Translations under genes and position numbers: made by a program
NCBI RefSeq assembly: GCF_049803835.1
Contig: NZ_JBNAGK010000002.1
Coordinates: 248,001-312,000, forward strand
DNA: 64,000 bases
Direction of reading: 5' to 3'
Source of the DNA: Pacificoceanicola sp049803835
Lineage (GTDB): Bacteria; Pseudomonadota; Alphaproteobacteria; Rhodobacterales; Rhodobacteraceae
Shown here: in pieces, positions 9,345 through 18,055 of the stretch
Numbering within the stretch: position 1 is the first letter of the stretch
How the letters are laid out: each line of letters begins with the position of its first letter
The notes under the pieces: generated by a model
Told to the model about the DNA's origin: nothing
Database searches by the model: none
What the model saw: the letters and a program-made list of their open reading frames with translations, nothing else

Positions 9345-10787
9345 TCAGTTCACCAGCGTCGCCGCTGCCGCCTGCGCCACCCCTTCGATGCCGAAGAGGT
9401 TGACGACCCCGACCACCATGATCAGCGCCGAGGCCATCAGGAAGCCCCAGAGCACCGGCGACTTGCCGCCATCGAGTGCATCCTCCCGGTCGTCGCCGAA
9501 GTACATGTAGTAGACGATCCGCAGGTAGTAGAACGCGCCGATCACCGAGGCCACCACGCCCGCAATCGCCAGCCAGGCCATGTCCGCCTCATAGGCCGCA
9601 CGCAGCACATAGAGCTTGCCGAAGAAGCCGACCAGCGGCGGCACACCCGCGAGGGAGAAGAGCAGCACCAGCATGGCCAGTGCCTTGCCCGGCTCCTTCT
9701 TCGAGTACATGCCGAGCGCCGCGATATCCGTCACCGGCTGGCCGTCGCGCTCCATCGACAGGATGAAGGCGAAGGTGCCGACGTTCATCGTCACGTAGAT
9801 CGCCATGTAGATCAGCATCGCCTGCACGCCGAGCGCCGAGCCCGCCGCGAGCCCCATCAGGGCAAAACCCATGTGCGCGATCGAGGAATAGGCCATCAGG
9901 CGTTTGATGTCGGTCTGGCCGATCGCCGCAACGGCGCCGTAGAACATCGACAGCACGGAGAGCAGCGCCACGACCTGTCCCCAGTCATGGGTGGCACCGC
10001 CGAAGGCGTCATGCATCACCCGTGCAAAGAGGCCCATGGCGGCGACTTTCGGCGCGGTGGCGAAGAAGGCGGTGACCGGCGTCGGCGAGCCCTGATAGAC
10101 GTCCGGGGTCCACATGTGGAACGGCACGGCGGACACCTTGAAGGCCAGGCCGGAGATCAACAGCACGAGGCCGATCAGCAGGCCGACGCTGAGGTCGCCC
10201 TCACCCGTCGCCTTGACGATCCCGGCAAAATCCGTGGTCCCGGCAAAGCCGTAGATCAGCGAGCAGCCATAGAGCAGCAGGCCCGAGGAGAGCGCGCCGA
10301 GGACGAAGTACTTCAGGCCCGCTTCCGTCGACTTGACCGAATCCCGGCGCAGCGCCGCGACCACGTAGAGCGCCAGCGATTGCAGCTCCAGCCCCATGTA
10401 GAGCGACATCAGGTTGCCCGCCGAGACCATCATCATCATGCCGACCACCGCCAGCGCGACAAGCAGCGGATATTCGAACCGCAACAGGCCCCGCTGGGCC
10501 ATGTAGCCCTCGCTCATCAGCAGCACGGCGGCGGCGGAGAGCAGCAGCGTCACCTTGGCGAACCGGCCAAAGGCATCGTCGATGAACATGCCGTCGAAGG
10601 CCGCGCCGCCGGTGCCGCCGGCGGTGCCGATCCAGAGGGCGACGAGGATGAAGAGCCCCGAGGTCGTCCAGACCAGCACCGGGGCCAGCTTGTCCTTGCC
10701 GGTGTAGACCGCGCCCACAAGCGCACCCATGGCAAACAGCGCCAGCACGATTTCCGGCAGGATGGTGTTGAGATCAGCCGAGATCAT
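9345..10787 (-). CDS. nuoN: NADH-quinone oxidoreductase subunit N
   Basis: 480 residues, a polytopic antiporter-like membrane subunit of complex I that forms one of the proton channels in the membrane arm. It starts MISADLNTILPEIVLALFAM and carries the family stretch HMWTPDVYQGSPTPVTAFF. It is last in the cluster, 12 nt after nuoM, and followed by a terminator. Confidence 0.97.
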   Translation of the reverse strand: MISADLNTILPEIVLALFAMGALVGAVYTGKDKLAPVLVWTTSGLFILVALWIGTAGGTGGAAFDGMFIDDAFGRFAKVTLLLSAAAVLLMSEGYMAQRGLLRFEYPLLVALAVVGMMMMVSAGNLMSLYMGLELQSLALYVVAALRRDSVKSTEAGLKYFVLGALSSGLLLYGCSLIYGFAGTTDFAGIVKATGEGDLSVGLLIGLVLLISGLAFKVSAVPFHMWTPDVYQGSPTPVTAFFATAPKVAAMGLFARVMHDAFGGATHDWGQVVALLSVLSMFYGAVAAIGQTDIKRLMAYSSIAHMGFALMGLAAGSALGVQAMLIYMAIYVTMNVGTFAFILSMERDGQPVTDIAALGMYSKKEPGKALAMLVLLFSLAGVPPLVGFFGKLYVLRAAYEADMAWLAIAGVVASVIGAFYYLRIVYYMYFGDDREDALDGGKSPVLWGFLMASALIMVVGVVNLFGIEGVAQAAAATLVN

Positions 10788-10799
10788 GTCCCTGCCCCC

Positions 10800-12356
10800 T
10801 TAGTGTTCTTGAACTGCGGCAACGTCGGTCCCGCCGCCAAGGTTGGCGGCTGCCACGGCCGTGTCATACTCGGTCACCAGCGCCGCGACGCTCGGCCCGA
10901 TGCGGTCGAGGATTGGCGCGGGATAGACCCCCATCCAGATCGTCATGACGACGAGCGGTGCGAAGATCCACTTCTCGCGCGGGGTCATGTCGGTGATCGT
11001 CTTGAGGCTTTCCTTGATCAGGTCGCCCATGACCACCCGGCGGTAGAGCCAGAGCGCATAGGCCGCCGAGAGGATCACGCCGGTCGTCGCGCCCGCCGCC
11101 ACCCAGGTGTTGACCTGGAACACGCCCATCAGCGTCAGGAATTCGCCGATGAAGCCGGAGGTGCCCGGCAGGCCGACGTTTGCCATGGTGAAGAGCATGA
11201 AGATCAGCGCGTAGGCCGGCATGCGGTTCACGAGGCCGCCGTAGGCGTCGATCTCGCGGGTGTGCATCCTGTCATAGATCACGCCGACGCAGAGGAAGAG
11301 CGCACCGGAAATGAAGCCGTGCGAGAGCATCTGGAAGATCGCGCCATCCACGCCCTGCTGGTTCGCGGCAAAGATACCCATGGTGACGTATCCCATGTGT
11401 GCGACGGAGGAGTAGGCGATGAGCTTCTTCATGTCCTCCTGCACCAGCGCCACCAGCGAGGTGTAGATGATCGCCACGACCGAGAGGGTGAAGACGAGGG
11501 TCTGCATGACCTCCGAGCCAACCGGGAACATCGGCAGGGAGAAGCGCAGGAAGCCGTAGCCGCCCATCTTCAGGAGGATCGCCGCCAGCACCACGGAGCC
11601 CGCGGTCGGCGCCTGCACGTGTGCGTCGGGCAGCCAGGTGTGTACTGGCCACATCGGCATCTTGACCGCGAAGGAGGCGAAGAAGGCGAGGAACAGCAGC
11701 GTCTGCAAACCGCCGACGATCTGGATGCCGAGGATCGAGAAGCTCTCGGAGGCGAAGTTGTGGTCGAGCAGCTTGACGATATCCGTCGTGCCCGCGTCCG
11801 AATACATCGCGACCATGGCCACCAGCATCAGCACCGACCCGAGGAAGGTATAGAGGAAGAACTTGAACGAGGCATAGATGCGGTTCGCCCCGCCCCAGAT
11901 GCCGATGATGAGGAACATCGGGATCAGGCCCGCTTCGAAGAACAGGTAGAAGAGCACCAGATCCAGCGCCATGAACACGCCGAGCATCAGCGTCTCCAGC
12001 AGCAGGAAGGCGATCATGTATTCCTTCACCCGCTTCTCGACGCCCCAGCTGGCGAGGATCGTCAGCGGCATCATGAAGGTGGTGAGCATGACGAAGAGCA
12101 CGGAAATCCCGTCGACGCCCATCTTGTAGGTCATGCCAAGCAGCCAGCCGCGCTCCTCGACCATCTGGAAGCCGGTGTCCGCCGGGTCGAACTGGAACAG
12201 GATGAACAGCGAGATCACGAAGGTCGCGGAGGTTGCGATCATCGCCAGCCACTTCGCATTGCGATCCGCCGCCGCATCCTCGCCGCGCAGGAACACCGCG
12301 AGGATCAACGCCGCCAGCGCGGGCAGGAAGGTGACAATGGAAAGAAGGTTATCCAT
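10800..12356 (-). CDS. nuoM: NADH-quinone oxidoreductase subunit M
   Basis: 518 residues, an antiporter-like proton-channel subunit of the complex I membrane arm. Family stretches FEAGLIPMFLIIGIWGG (with the conserved TM5 glutamate), HTWLPDAHVQAPTAGSV and HMGYVTMG are present. The ATG at 12356 overlaps the nuoL stop (ATGA) and gives the usual MDNLLSIVTFLP start. An in-frame start 10 codons further up is less likely. Confidence 0.97.
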   Translation of the reverse strand: MDNLLSIVTFLPALAALILAVFLRGEDAAADRNAKWLAMIATSATFVISLFILFQFDPADTGFQMVEERGWLLGMTYKMGVDGISVLFVMLTTFMMPLTILASWGVEKRVKEYMIAFLLLETLMLGVFMALDLVLFYLFFEAGLIPMFLIIGIWGGANRIYASFKFFLYTFLGSVLMLVAMVAMYSDAGTTDIVKLLDHNFASESFSILGIQIVGGLQTLLFLAFFASFAVKMPMWPVHTWLPDAHVQAPTAGSVVLAAILLKMGGYGFLRFSLPMFPVGSEVMQTLVFTLSVVAIIYTSLVALVQEDMKKLIAYSSVAHMGYVTMGIFAANQQGVDGAIFQMLSHGFISGALFLCVGVIYDRMHTREIDAYGGLVNRMPAYALIFMLFTMANVGLPGTSGFIGEFLTLMGVFQVNTWVAAGATTGVILSAAYALWLYRRVVMGDLIKESLKTITDMTPREKWIFAPLVVMTIWMGVYPAPILDRIGPSVAALVTEYDTAVAAANLGGGTDVAAVQEH

Positions 12357-14563
12357 CAGTGCGCTCCTCCGCTGAGCGTCATCCATGTGATCAGCACGGC
12401 AATGCCGATCACCATCGCAAAGGCATAGGTGAAGATGTAGCCGGACTGCGCACGGCCCGCGAGCCGGGTGAAGAACGGCACGATGCCCATGGCGACACCG
12501 TTGATGGTGCCGTCGATCACATCCGTATCACCGCGCTTCCACAGGATCCGGCCAAGCGCCTTCGCCGGGCGGACAAACAGGAAGTCGTAGATCTCGTCGA
12601 AGTACCACTTGTTCAGCAGGAACAGGTACAGCGGCCGCTGGTTTTCCGCGAGTTGCTTCGGCAGCGCCGGGTTCACGATGTAGAACCAGAAGGACACGGC
12701 AAATCCGATCAGCATCGCGATGAAGGGGCTGATCTTGACCCAGACCGGCGCGTGGTGCGCCTCGTCCATGACGTGATTGTCCGCTCCCATGAAGATCGCG
12801 CCCTCCGGTGCGGTGCCCGGCATTGCGACATGGGTGCCGTCGGTCAGCGTGGCGTGATCGCCCATCGCCTCGCCCTCGGACTCAATCGTCTCGTCGTGCA
12901 GGGCTGCGGTCTCGCTGTCCGCACGGGCCGCTTCCGCCGCCTCGATCGCGCCCTCGCCGCTGTCGGCGGTGGCCGGCGCATTCTGCGCCTCTTCGGTGCC
13001 ATGCCCAGCCTCCGCGGTCTCCTCATGGTGCGCTGGAATGCCGAAGAAGGCATTCACCCGGGCATGATCGCCGAAGAAACTGTTGTACCAGATCATCCCC
13101 GAGAACACCGCGCCAAGCGCCAGAACACCCAGGGGGATCAGCATGACCATCGGGCTTTCATGGGCATGATCGTGCGTATGCTTGTCGCCCCGCTGCTCGC
13201 CGTAGAAGGTGAGGAATATCAGCCGCCAGCTGTAGAAGGAAGTGAACAGCGCCGCGATGACCAGCATCCAGAAGGCATAGCCGCCCGCCGTTCCGGCCCA
13301 GGCGCTCTCGATCACCGCGTCCTTCGACAGGAAACCGGCAAAACCGATGTGGGTGAGCGGAATGCCGACGCCGGTGATGGCCAGCGTGCCGATCATCATG
13401 GCCCAGAAGGTATAAGGCAGCTTTTTCCGCAGGCCGCCGTAGTTCCGCATGTCCTGCTCGTGGTGCATGCCGTGGATCACGGAGCCCGCGCCGAGGAAGA
13501 GCATCGCCTTGAAGAAGGCATGGGTGAAGAGGTGGAACATGGCGACCGAGTAGACGCCGACGCCTGCGGCCACGAACATATAGCCCAGCTGCGAACAGGT
13601 CGAATAGGCGATCACGCGCTTGATGTCGTTCTGCACGAGGCCAACCGTGGCGGCGAAGAACGCCGTGGTCGCCCCGAGGAAGGTGATGAAGGCCGTCGCG
13701 TGCGGCGCGTATTCCATCAGCGGCGACATGCGGCAGACGAGGAAGACGCCCGCGGTCACCATGGTCGCGGCGTGGATCAGCGCCGACACCGGGGTCGGGC
13801 CTTCCATGGCGTCCGGCAGCCAGGTGTGCAGGATCAGCTGCGCCGACTTGCCCATCGCGCCGATGAACAGCAGCAGAGCGGCCACTTCGGCAGCGTTGAA
13901 CGTGCCCCAAAGGAAATCGAGCTGCGTGTTCGCGATCTCCGGCACGGCGGCGAAGACATCGTCGAACTTGATCGAGTCGGTCAGATAGAACAGCGCGAAG
14001 ATGCCGAGCGCAAAGCCGAAGTCACCCACGCGGTTGACCACGAAGGCCTTGATCGCCGCCGCGTTCGCCGAAGGCTTGCGGTAGTAGAAGCCGATCAGCA
14101 GGTAGGAGGCGACGCCGACGCCCTCCCAGCCGAAGAACATCTGCACGAGGTTGTCGGACGTCACCAGCATCAGCATGGCGAAGGTGAAGAAGGACAGGTA
14201 GGCGAAGAAACGGGCGCGGTAGCTCTCCTCGCCCTTCTTGAAGTTGTTGTCATGCGCCATATAGCCGAAGCTGTAGAGGTGCACGAGCGAGGAGACGGTC
14301 GTCACGACGATCAGCATGATCGAGGTGAGACGGTCGAGGCGGATCGCCCAGTCCGTCGACAGCGAGCCGCTCTCGATCCAGCGCATCACCTGGATGTGCT
14401 GCGTCTCGGGCCCGTGGGTGAAGAAGACGATCCACGACAGCAGGCAGGCGAGGAACAGCAGACCCGTGGTGACATACTGCGCCCCGGTAATGGAGATGTA
14501 GCGCCAGCCGAAGCCCGCGATCAGCGCACCGATGAGTGGCGCAAAGAGGATGATCGTTGCCAT
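12356..14563 (-). CDS. nuoL: NADH-quinone oxidoreductase subunit L, with acidic insertion
   Basis: 735 residues, the distal antiporter-like subunit with the lateral helix, forming the outermost proton channel. MFFGWEGVGVASYLLIG (TM5 glutamate) and HTWLPDAMEGPTPVSALIH are present. Odd: residues about 505-605 hold a long hydrophilic stretch rich in Glu, Ala, Asp and His (GIPAHHEETAEAGHGTEEAQ and onward) before the last membrane helices resume at APVWVKISPF. This makes the protein longer than usual. The insert should lie in an inter-helix loop. Confidence 0.96.
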   Translation of the reverse strand: MATIILFAPLIGALIAGFGWRYISITGAQYVTTGLLFLACLLSWIVFFTHGPETQHIQVMRWIESGSLSTDWAIRLDRLTSIMLIVVTTVSSLVHLYSFGYMAHDNNFKKGEESYRARFFAYLSFFTFAMLMLVTSDNLVQMFFGWEGVGVASYLLIGFYYRKPSANAAAIKAFVVNRVGDFGFALGIFALFYLTDSIKFDDVFAAVPEIANTQLDFLWGTFNAAEVAALLLFIGAMGKSAQLILHTWLPDAMEGPTPVSALIHAATMVTAGVFLVCRMSPLMEYAPHATAFITFLGATTAFFAATVGLVQNDIKRVIAYSTCSQLGYMFVAAGVGVYSVAMFHLFTHAFFKAMLFLGAGSVIHGMHHEQDMRNYGGLRKKLPYTFWAMMIGTLAITGVGIPLTHIGFAGFLSKDAVIESAWAGTAGGYAFWMLVIAALFTSFYSWRLIFLTFYGEQRGDKHTHDHAHESPMVMLIPLGVLALGAVFSGMIWYNSFFGDHARVNAFFGIPAHHEETAEAGHGTEEAQNAPATADSGEGAIEAAEAARADSETAALHDETIESEGEAMGDHATLTDGTHVAMPGTAPEGAIFMGADNHVMDEAHHAPVWVKISPFIAMLIGFAVSFWFYIVNPALPKQLAENQRPLYLFLLNKWYFDEIYDFLFVRPAKALGRILWKRGDTDVIDGTINGVAMGIVPFFTRLAGRAQSGYIFTYAFAMVIGIAVLITWMTLSGGAH

Positions 14564-14567
14564 GGAC

Positions 14568-14873
14568 TCAGCCTTTCATCACGTTGACGTCTTCCACGGC
14601 GATGGTGCCGCGGTTGCGGAAGAAGCAGACGAGGATCGCAAGGCCGATGGCGGCCTCGGCGGCGGCCACGGTCAGAACAAACAGCGTGAACACCTGCCCC
14701 GTCAGATCCCCCAGATGGGTGGAGAAGGCCACGAGGTTGATGTTCACCGCCAGCAGCATCAATTCGATGCTCATCAGCAGGATGATCACGTTCTTGCGGT
14801 TCAGGAAAAGCCCGAAAATTCCGATGACGAACAGCACCGCCGCCACCGTCAGGTAATGTTCCAATCCGATCAT
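14568..14873 (-). CDS. nuoK: NADH-quinone oxidoreductase subunit K
   Basis: 101 residues, three membrane helices, typical length. The two buried glutamates of the proton pathway are visible in SIELMLLAVN and in AAAEAAIGLAILV. Four nucleotides separate its stop from the nuoL ATG. Upstream lies a repeat-bearing gap and then a 46-codon gene, which is unusual because nuoJ and nuoK often abut. Confidence 0.97.
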   Translation of the reverse strand: MIGLEHYLTVAAVLFVIGIFGLFLNRKNVIILLMSIELMLLAVNINLVAFSTHLGDLTGQVFTLFVLTVAAAEAAIGLAILVCFFRNRGTIAVEDVNVMKG

Positions 14874-14940
14874 CTCACGTCCCTCCGGGTCTTGCCCGAT
14901 TGTCGTTCTGTCTCGTCACGGCCCGCCTTGGCGCACCGCA

Positions 14941-15012
14941 GTCCCGGGCCTGACCCGGGACCTCATGTCTTGCCCCGGCCCATCCGGGGAGGACCCGGAT
15001 CAGGTCCGGGTC
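14941..15012. repeat. Two REP-like palindromes between nuoK and the small membrane gene
   Basis: First hairpin GTCCCGGG-CCTGA-CCCGGGAC at 14941-14961. Second GACCCGGA-TCAGG-TCCGGGTC at 14992-15012. Both stems share the GACCCGG core, and the same core recurs at the stop of the small gene (15029-15038). Placement inside a polycistronic message suggests an mRNA-stability or processing element, or REP-type mobile DNA. Confidence 0.65.
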
Positions 15013-15027
15013 TGCGTCGCGCGGGCC

Positions 15028-15168
15028 TCAGACCCGGGGCGCCCGCCTTGCCTTCCACCAGCGCCAGAGCGCCACGCCCAGCAAGAGCTTTACCGCATAG
15101 AGCGCCGCGATCCCGCCGACGCCCAGCACCGCCAAGGTCCCCTTGAGCGATGCCAGAAGGCCCATCAT
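15028..15168 (-). CDS. 46-residue predicted membrane protein between nuoJ and nuoK
   Basis: Starts ATG-ATG at 15168 (or 15165), one nucleotide after the nuoJ stop, with GGGGC upstream inside nuoJ. One or two hydrophobic stretches (LAVLGVGGIAALYAVKLLLG) are followed by a basic tail WRWWKARRAPRV. Short, but position, spacing and a plausible membrane peptide support a real gene. Paracoccus nqo clusters are known to carry unidentified reading frames in such positions. Function unknown; possibly a complex I accessory or assembly peptide. Confidence 0.55.
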   Translation of the reverse strand: MMGLLASLKGTLAVLGVGGIAALYAVKLLLGVALWRWWKARRAPRV

Positions 15169-15169
15169 G

Positions 15170-15772
15170 TCAGAGCCCCTGCCCCGGCTTCACGTCCTTC
15201 AGCACCATCTGCTGTTTCGGATCGCGCAGGATCTGGCTGACGATGTCCTGCCGCTTGACGTCCGCGCGGTGGCGCAGGGTCAGGACAATCGCGCCGATCA
15301 TCGCGACCAGCAGGATCAGACCGGCCAGCTGGAACAGCAGGAAGTACTTGTCATAGAGGATCAGCCCCAGAGCCGCCGTGTTGTGCACATCCGCCGGGAC
15401 CGGGTTGGCCAGCTGGCCCGCCGCCAGATCGGAGGCTTCCCAGACGCCAAAGGCCATGGCCAGCTGCATCAGGATCACGATGCCGATCAGCAGGGCCAGC
15501 GGCATGTATTGCGCCATTTCCGCCTTCAGCTCGGCAAAGTCGATGTCGAGCATCATGACGACGAAGAGGAAAAGCACCGCCACCGCGCCGACGTAGACGA
15601 TCACCAGCAGCATGGCGACGAACTCCGCGCCCATCAGCACGAACATGCCCGCCGACGAGAGAAAGGCGAGGATCAGCCAGAGCACCGAGTGCACCGGGTT
15701 GCGGCTGACGACCGTGAACAGGCCCCCCGCAATGGCGCCAAGCGCGAAGAGGTAGAAGGCAAAGGCCATCAT
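15170..15772 (-). CDS. nuoJ: NADH-quinone oxidoreductase subunit J
   Basis: 200 residues with five membrane helices. The helix-3 region with the pi-bulge is recognisable as FVLMGAEFVAMLLVIVYVGA. The start is ATG-ATG at 15772/15769; 15772 overlaps the stop of the carboxymuconolactone-decarboxylase-like gene. The C-terminus RQDIVSQILRDPKQQMVLKD is hydrophilic. Confidence 0.96.
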   Translation of the reverse strand: MMAFAFYLFALGAIAGGLFTVVSRNPVHSVLWLILAFLSSAGMFVLMGAEFVAMLLVIVYVGAVAVLFLFVVMMLDIDFAELKAEMAQYMPLALLIGIVILMQLAMAFGVWEASDLAAGQLANPVPADVHNTAALGLILYDKYFLLFQLAGLILLVAMIGAIVLTLRHRADVKRQDIVSQILRDPKQQMVLKDVKPGQGL

Positions 15773-16176
15773 GTCTCGTCATCCTTTTTGTCTTCCATGA
15801 CCTGCTTGGCCATATCCATGGCGCGGGTCATGGCGGGAATGCCGGCGAACATCGACATCTGGGCGATGGTCTCGGCGATCTCTTCTTTCGTGGCGCCCGC
15901 TTCCAAAGCATGGCGCACGGTCATCCGGAACGGCGTCTCCGCCTGTGCGCCCTGCATGGTCAGACCGGCGATCGTCAGCAGCAGCCGGGTCTTGGCATCG
16001 AGGCCCTCTTTCGAGATGCCCTTGCCGAACCACATCTCCATGGCGTCCTTCGGCATGGTGGGCCACATCTTCTCGAAGCCCTTGGGATCAAACGAGGACA
16101 GCGCCGGGTTGAAGGCCTTCGCCATCTCCTGCGCCTGCTCCATCATCAGCTCGAAGGGGGTCTTGGGATCGCTCAT
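15769..16176 (-). CDS. Carboxymuconolactone-decarboxylase-like protein inside the nuo operon
   Basis: 135 residues. The central part (about 55-125: GLDAKTRLLLTIAGLTMQG .. RHALEAGATKEEIAETIAQ) matches the CMD/AhpD-like helical fold. There is no cysteine anywhere, so AhpD-type peroxidase or disulphide chemistry is excluded. It overlaps both neighbours by 4 nt (nuoI upstream, nuoJ downstream), so it is fully embedded in the operon. Enzyme substrate unknown. A role tied to complex I or to quinone chemistry is inference from position. Confidence 0.8.
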   Translation of the reverse strand: MSDPKTPFELMMEQAQEMAKAFNPALSSFDPKGFEKMWPTMPKDAMEMWFGKGISKEGLDAKTRLLLTIAGLTMQGAQAETPFRMTVRHALEAGATKEEIAETIAQMSMFAGIPAMTRAMDMAKQVMEDKKDDET

Positions 16177-16667
16177 CGGTACGGCGCGTCCAGTTCGAGG
16201 TTGCGGGCGATCTCCGCCTCCCAGCGCTCGCCGTTCGCCAAGAGCTTGTCCTTGTCGTAGAACAGCTCCTCGCGGGTTTCGGTCGAGAATTCGAAGTTCG
16301 GCCCTTCGACGATGGCATCCACCGGGCAGGCTTCCTGACAGAAGCCGCAATAGATGCATTTGGTCATGTCGATGTCGTAACGCGTGGTGCGGCGGCTGCC
16401 ATCCTCGCGCGGCTCGGCGTCAATGGTGATCGCCTGCGCCGGGCAGATGGCTTCGCACAGTTTGCAGGCAATGCAGCGCTCTTCGCCGTTGGGATAGCGG
16501 CGCAGCGCGTGTTCACCGCGGAAGCGCGGGCTGAGAGGCCCCTTCTCGTGCGGGTAGTTCAGCGTCGCCTTGGGCGCAAAGAAATACTTCAGGCCGAGCC
16601 GGAAGCCCTCGATGAAGTCGAACAGCAGGAAATACTTGGCCGCGCGGCCGTAGTCGATCTGGGTCAT
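16173..16667 (-). CDS. nuoI: NADH-quinone oxidoreductase subunit I
   Basis: 164 residues, the ferredoxin-like subunit holding clusters N6a and N6b at the base of the peripheral arm. Two CxxCxxCxxxCP motifs: C65, C68, C71, C75 and C104, C107, C110, C114. The ATG at 16667 gives the family start MTQIDYGRAAKYF; it overlaps the upstream stop by 4 nt, and its own stop overlaps the CMD-like gene. Confidence 0.97.
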   Translation of the reverse strand: MTQIDYGRAAKYFLLFDFIEGFRLGLKYFFAPKATLNYPHEKGPLSPRFRGEHALRRYPNGEERCIACKLCEAICPAQAITIDAEPREDGSRRTTRYDIDMTKCIYCGFCQEACPVDAIVEGPNFEFSTETREELFYDKDKLLANGERWEAEIARNLELDAPYR

Positions 16668-17008
16668 TGTGTTTTCCCTCCAAGCTGCCTCGACAGGCAC
16701 GCATGCAAAGCGTCCCAGCGATCCGCATTGCGAACAGTGGCCGCGCGTCGTGCAAGCGAAACCATTCCTTCGATGACGGTTCCGAAGCCAGCTGGCGTCT
16801 TGTTCGTTTCATATTCGGCGACGTAGAAATCCGTCACAGACCGATATCCGCCGAGACCGTAGAGCGATTTCGCTACGTCCTTGAACTCACTTCGGCAAAC
16901 CGAGGTCTCCAGATCACCGATGGTTTCCGCAGCGCGGACTTTCGAAGCCGCAGAAACTGCGAAGGCAGACGACGCCAGCAACAAGACTGTTCCTGCGATG
17001 AACAACAT
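16664..17008 (-). CDS. Exported small protein of unknown function between nuoH and nuoI
   Basis: 114 residues with a clear signal peptide (MLFIAGTVLLLASSAFAVSA). The mature part has two cysteines (about residues 38 and 106), which could form a periplasmic disulphide. The ATG at 17008 is preceded by GGGAGGGTGAGG, a strong ribosome binding site lying in the end of nuoH. I do not recognise the family. Tight coupling on both sides suggests co-expression with complex I. Confidence 0.75.
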   Translation of the reverse strand: MLFIAGTVLLLASSAFAVSAASKVRAAETIGDLETSVCRSEFKDVAKSLYGLGGYRSVTDFYVAEYETNKTPAGFGTVIEGMVSLARRAATVRNADRWDALHACLSRQLGGKTQ

Positions 17009-17010
17009 CC

Positions 17011-18048
17011 TCACCCTCCCGTCGTCCAACGGGCATACGCCCCGAAGAACCAGCCGAATTTTGCCGCGAAGGCGACGAAGACCACCCAGACGAGGCTGAA
17101 CGGCAGGAAGACCTTCCAGCCCAGACGCATCAGCTGGTCATAGCGGTAGCGCGGGGTGATCGCCTTGACCATCGCGAAGATGAAGAAGAAGAAGGCCATC
17201 TTCGCCACCATCCAGAGCGCCCCGTCCGGCAGGCCCGGGATCGGCGAGAGCCAGCCGCCAAAGAACAGCAGCGAGGTCAGCGCGCACATCAGGAAGATGG
17301 CGATGTATTCCCCGGCCATGAACAGCAGGAACGGCGTTGCCGAATATTCGACCTGATAGCCCGCGACCAGTTCCGATTCCGCTTCGGGAAGGTCGAAGGG
17401 CGGGCGATTCGTCTCCGCCAACGCGCTGATGAAGAACAGGAAGACCATCGGGAAATGCGGCAGCCAGTACCAGCTGAAGAAGCCGAAGTCGCCGTCCTGC
17501 GCCCGCACGATGTCACCGAAGTTCATCGAGCCGGTGGAGAGGATGATGCCGATGACGATGAGGCCGATGGAAACCTCGTAGGAGATCATCTGCGCGGCGG
17601 AGCGCAGCGAGCCGAGGAAGGGATACTTCGAGTTCGACGCCCAGCCGCCCATGATCACGCCGTAGACCTCCAGCGAGGACATGGCGAAGACGTAGAGGAT
17701 GGCGACGTTGATGTCCGAGATCACCCAGCCGTCCGCGAAGGGAATGACCGCCCAGACGATCACGGCGAGCACGAAGGAGGTCATCGGCGCCAGCATGAAG
17801 ACCGGACGGTCCGCCCCGGCGGGGATGACCACTTCCTTGACGACATATTTCAGCGCGTCGGCAACCGATTGCAGCAGCCCGTAGGCCCCGACCACGTTCG
17901 GCCCCCGGCGCATCTGGACCGCGGCCCAGATCTTGCGGTCGCCGTAGACGAGAAACAGCAGCGAGATCATCACGAAGCCCAAGACCGCAAGGCATTGCGC
18001 GAAGATGATCACCAGGGTGCCAAGCGGCGTGGTAAAGAATTCTGCCAT
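17011..18048 (-). CDS. nuoH: NADH-quinone oxidoreductase subunit H
   Basis: 345 residues, the membrane subunit that forms the quinone chamber with NuoB and NuoD. The quinone-site signature NRPPFDLPEAESEL is present, as is GDRKIWAAVQMRRGPNVVG near the N-terminus. The ATG at 18048 gives MAEFFTTPLGTLV; in-frame upstream codons overlap the preceding gene and were rejected. Confidence 0.97.
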   Translation of the reverse strand: MAEFFTTPLGTLVIIFAQCLAVLGFVMISLLFLVYGDRKIWAAVQMRRGPNVVGAYGLLQSVADALKYVVKEVVIPAGADRPVFMLAPMTSFVLAVIVWAVIPFADGWVISDINVAILYVFAMSSLEVYGVIMGGWASNSKYPFLGSLRSAAQMISYEVSIGLIVIGIILSTGSMNFGDIVRAQDGDFGFFSWYWLPHFPMVFLFFISALAETNRPPFDLPEAESELVAGYQVEYSATPFLLFMAGEYIAIFLMCALTSLLFFGGWLSPIPGLPDGALWMVAKMAFFFFIFAMVKAITPRYRYDQLMRLGWKVFLPFSLVWVVFVAFAAKFGWFFGAYARWTTGG

Positions 18049-18055
18049 CAGGTCC

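Noticed and set aside
9210..12428. Very long + strand open frame antisense to nuoN and nuoM
   Set aside because: Composition is His/Arg/Gln/Glu-rich low-complexity typical of the opposite strand of GC-rich membrane genes; no ribosome binding site or domain.
12359..14587. Long + strand open frame antisense to nuoL
   Set aside because: Same shadow effect; the reverse strand is an unmistakable NuoL.
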